DNA from: an uncultured Chlamydiae bacterium
GTDB taxonomy: Bacteria; Chlamydiota; Chlamydiia; Chlamydiales; SM23-39
DNA length: 6,018 nt
Direction of reading: 5' to 3'
Assembly: GCA_903909295.1 (NCBI GenBank)
Contig: CAIVVG010000004.1
Coordinates: forward strand, 1-6,018
The translations under genes were made by a program, and so were the position numbers. The notes beneath the pieces were generated by a model. That model was given only the letters and a program-made list of their open reading frames with translations. It ran no database searches and was not told the DNA's origin. This document shows, in pieces, positions 3,853-6,018 of this stretch. Every line of letters begins with the position of its first letter. Within the stretch, counting starts at the first letter, position 1.

Positions 3853-6018
3853 ATGTTGAATTTCCGCAAGCTCAAGCAAGATTTCTCTTCAGCCATCCTT
3901 AAAGAGGGGAAGCAGCTTTACGAAAAAAATAAGATCGTAGCAGCGAAGATTTTGCGGCTCGACAATGACACGATTCGGTTCAGCAGTCGGGTGTTGAGCA
4001 ATTTTGACAGCACTTATGAGAGCGAAATCGAGGTCGATCGCTTTGAATCGCAAGCGGTCCATACGAATTGCGATTGCCCGAGTAGATTCGATTGCCAACA
4101 CTTAGCCGCTTTGGTCTTTTTCCTCGAAGATAAGATTGATTCTTTGCTGATCGAGTACTCGAAAGAGTCCGATATCTCCAAAGACGATCAGTTTGATACG
4201 AAGGAAAAGGCGGAGTTGATCGAGGCGATCAAGGAAGCGGAGACGAAAGAGGTGGTCAAGCAGGATGCGCGCTACCACAAGCAGGTGTTGCAGGAGTATG
4301 TGGCCTCTTCGAATGTCTTGTCTCAGGCTCCGTTCTTTTTGCCGCGTGAAGAGGGCTCGCTGGCTCAGGCTGAACTGGCAGTGATTTTCAATCCGCAGTC
4401 GCTCCAGCAGGGGGATAAAAAGGTAGAGCTGCAATTGGCTCTGCGGTTGCCTTTTCGCTCGAAACCGCTGCAGATTTCTCAGTTGAAGGGATTTTTGGAG
4501 GCGGTGCGCTATGAGGAGCCTCTCTTTGTAGGTGGGCGGCGTCTCTTTTTCTCCTTAAAGAGTTTTGATGAGGTGGGGGCGACGTTGCTGCAGATCATCA
4601 TGGATCAGGCTCGGTTTTTGGATGCGACGCAAAATGAGCGGGCGCACAGAATCGCGCAGATCGATCCGGAGGCGTTTGGTCTTCTCTTATCTCAGGCGCA
4701 TGCGGTGGCGATGCGGACGTTGGGTCCGCGGGGTTTTAAGAGCGATGAGGATGAGCTCCCGATGTTGCCTTGTTTGTATTTAGGGACGCTGGAGACGCCC
4801 CTTCGCTACGCGCCTCATCCGGTGGTGTTTCGTTTCCATCTCGAGTACATCGAGCCTCCGGCGGCAAAGCTTTTGTTCAATCCGAAGTTGGTCGCTGGAG
4901 AGGCGGTCTTGAATGTCGAAGAGGTGACTTTATTCGAATGCGCTCAGCCGGGAATGCTCTATCAAGATACGTATTACCGTTTCCCTTCTCATATCAAGCG
5001 GACGCACTTGATGCATTTGTCTGCGATTCGCGATATGACGGTGCCAGAACCTCTTTTTGGAACGTTTGTCGAAAATTCGCTGCCGGAGCTCAAAAAATAT
5101 GCCGAAGTGGCCAATCAGCAGATCATTGAAAAGTTCGTAACGCTTCCTTTCGCCGGAAAACTCGGTTCTCGCTGCCATCTCTCTTATTTGGACGGGGAGT
5201 TGGAGGCAACTCTCTTCTTTGCGTACGATGGGCAAGAGCTCCCTTCTGTGGGCTCGAAACTGACCTATGATCACATCAAGGCGTTTGTGAACGAGCAGGG
5301 GATTTTGGCGCGCAATTTGGTGGAAGAACGGCAGATCATCGACGATCTCTTCCAGGATTTTTTGTTCAATCCTCAGACGGGGACCTATGTAGCCAAGACA
5401 GAAAAGAAGATCGTGGAATTCATGACGGGGGTGATCCCGCGCAATCAGCACCGCGTTCAATTTGAGTGTCCTCAGAATTTAACCGATCAATTTATCTACG
5501 ATGAGACGACCTTTGAGCTCACTCTCGACGTGGCCTCTACCATGGGTTATTACAATATTGATCTCGTGGTCAATGGCGCTCTGAAAGGGGTCAGGCTGGA
5601 TCTTCTCTGGGAGTGTCTCTCGGCCAAACGGTCCTATTTGGAGCTCGATGCCAAAAAGGGCAAAGATGCGATCAATCGCTTCTCAAAGATTTTGGTGCTC
5701 GACCTCGATCGGGTTGGAAAGCTCGTACAGCTCTTCGATGAGCTGGGGATCAAAAAACTCGACAGCCATAAAGAGGCCAAACCTCTTTGGAATTTGGCGA
5801 CGATCGATCCCAAAGCATTCGATGGGCTTCCCGTCGCATTCACCATGTCTCCTCAATTGATCGAGATCCGCAGTCAGATGTTAGGGGAGGTTCCTTTGAT
5901 CGCTTCTCCTATGCCGAAAGAGGTCCATGCACAGCTGCGCCCTTACCAACTCGAAGGGGTTCACTGGTTGGAGCGGCTCCGCTGCATGTACTTAAATGGG
6001 ATCCTGGCCGACGATATG
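3853..6018 (+). CDS. SWIM zinc-finger SNF2-family DNA helicase/ATPase, N-terminal part (cut by the window edge)
   Basis: This is a large Swi2/Snf2-type protein. Family members use ATP to move along double-stranded DNA and displace or remodel bound proteins; the bacterial role is poorly known. The frame is open for 722 codons to the window edge. A SWIM zinc finger, C-x-C-x5-C-x-H, is seen at Cys73, Cys75, Cys81 and His83. Residues about 96-165 are highly charged and helical in character. Residues about 165-680 would be the long bacterial SNF2-associated region, with no catalytic motif visible. The SNF2 ATPase domain opens with LRPYQLEGVHWL at 695-706 and GILADDM at 716-722, directly before the expected GLGKT. 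The ATG at 3853 has only a weak GGGG (3840-3843) as a ribosome site, but the frame has no other ATG start upstream before a TAA at 3775-3777. From memory the chlamydial homologue is about 1,160 residues, so roughly 440 are missing here. It is divergent from the tRNA-tig-clp set. Confidence 0.93.
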   Translation, partial: MLNFRKLKQDFSSAILKEGKQLYEKNKIVAAKILRLDNDTIRFSSRVLSNFDSTYESEIEVDRFESQAVHTNCDCPSRFDCQHLAALVFFLEDKIDSLLIEYSKESDISKDDQFDTKEKAELIEAIKEAETKEVVKQDARYHKQVLQEYVASSNVLSQAPFFLPREEGSLAQAELAVIFNPQSLQQGDKKVELQLALRLPFRSKPLQISQLKGFLEAVRYEEPLFVGGRRLFFSLKSFDEVGATLLQIIMDQARFLDATQNERAHRIAQIDPEAFGLLLSQAHAVAMRTLGPRGFKSDEDELPMLPCLYLGTLETPLRYAPHPVVFRFHLEYIEPPAAKLLFNPKLVAGEAVLNVEEVTLFECAQPGMLYQDTYYRFPSHIKRTHLMHLSAIRDMTVPEPLFGTFVENSLPELKKYAEVANQQIIEKFVTLPFAGKLGSRCHLSYLDGELEATLFFAYDGQELPSVGSKLTYDHIKAFVNEQGILARNLVEERQIIDDLFQDFLFNPQTGTYVAKTEKKIVEFMTGVIPRNQHRVQFECPQNLTDQFIYDETTFELTLDVASTMGYYNIDLVVNGALKGVRLDLLWECLSAKRSYLELDAKKGKDAINRFSKILVLDLDRVGKLVQLFDELGIKKLDSHKEAKPLWNLATIDPKAFDGLPVAFTMSPQLIEIRSQMLGEVPLIASPMPKEVHAQLRPYQLEGVHWLERLRCMYLNGILADDM

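Noticed and set aside
3889..4434. Two abutting minus-strand frames separated by one stop, looking like a broken antisense gene
   Set aside because: Both lie opposite the N-terminal part of the SNF2 gene, including the SWIM finger. The antisense openness is explained by that gene.
4930..5460. A 176-codon minus-strand open frame inside the SNF2 gene
   Set aside because: It is antisense to a well-supported coding frame, with no ribosome site or domain. It is a shadow.

Overview
The window reads as a piece of chromosome from a member of the Chlamydiota. The gene order clpX - clpP - tig on the minus strand, then a tRNA, then a divergent SWIM/SNF2-family helicase, is the arrangement I recall from chlamydial genomes (in Chlamydia trachomatis, the CT705-CT708 neighbourhood). 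The trigger factor is also of the divergent chlamydial type. The base composition is fairly balanced, higher in G+C than I recall for Chlamydia itself, so an environmental ('Chlamydia-like') lineage is more likely. The genus cannot be fixed from this sequence, and the assignment rests on recalled synteny and protein resemblance, not on a search.

Layout. Positions 1-364 (+) hold the 3' part, or possibly all, of an unrecognised small gene with a Pro/Ala-rich linker and a Trp-rich tail. It converges on clpX, and the two stop codons share the same TTAA at 361-364. Positions 361-3670 (-) form one close-packed set, read right to left: tRNA-Gly(GCC), tig with a GTG start, clpP (the chlamydial ClpP2 position) and clpX. 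clpP and clpX overlap by ATGA. A 182-bp divergent spacer (3671-3852) carries a good sigma70/sigma66-type promoter for the tRNA and a weaker candidate for the helicase. From 3853 to the right edge (+) runs the N-terminal 722 codons of a large SNF2-type ATPase. It is cut just before its Walker A lysine.

How the genes work together. Trigger factor binds nascent chains at the ribosome. ClpX unfolds substrate proteins and feeds them to the ClpP chamber. The cluster is therefore a protein folding and degradation unit. Its expression seems layered: a strong tRNA promoter with probable read-through into tig, a candidate internal promoter inside the tig-clpP gap whose -10 box lies in a palindrome, and translational coupling from clpP to clpX, which has no visible Shine-Dalgarno of its own. 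All genes look intact except the two cut by the window edges. I see no mobile element, CRISPR array or wholly new system. The most interesting points are the regulatory junctions and the unrecognised gene at the left edge.
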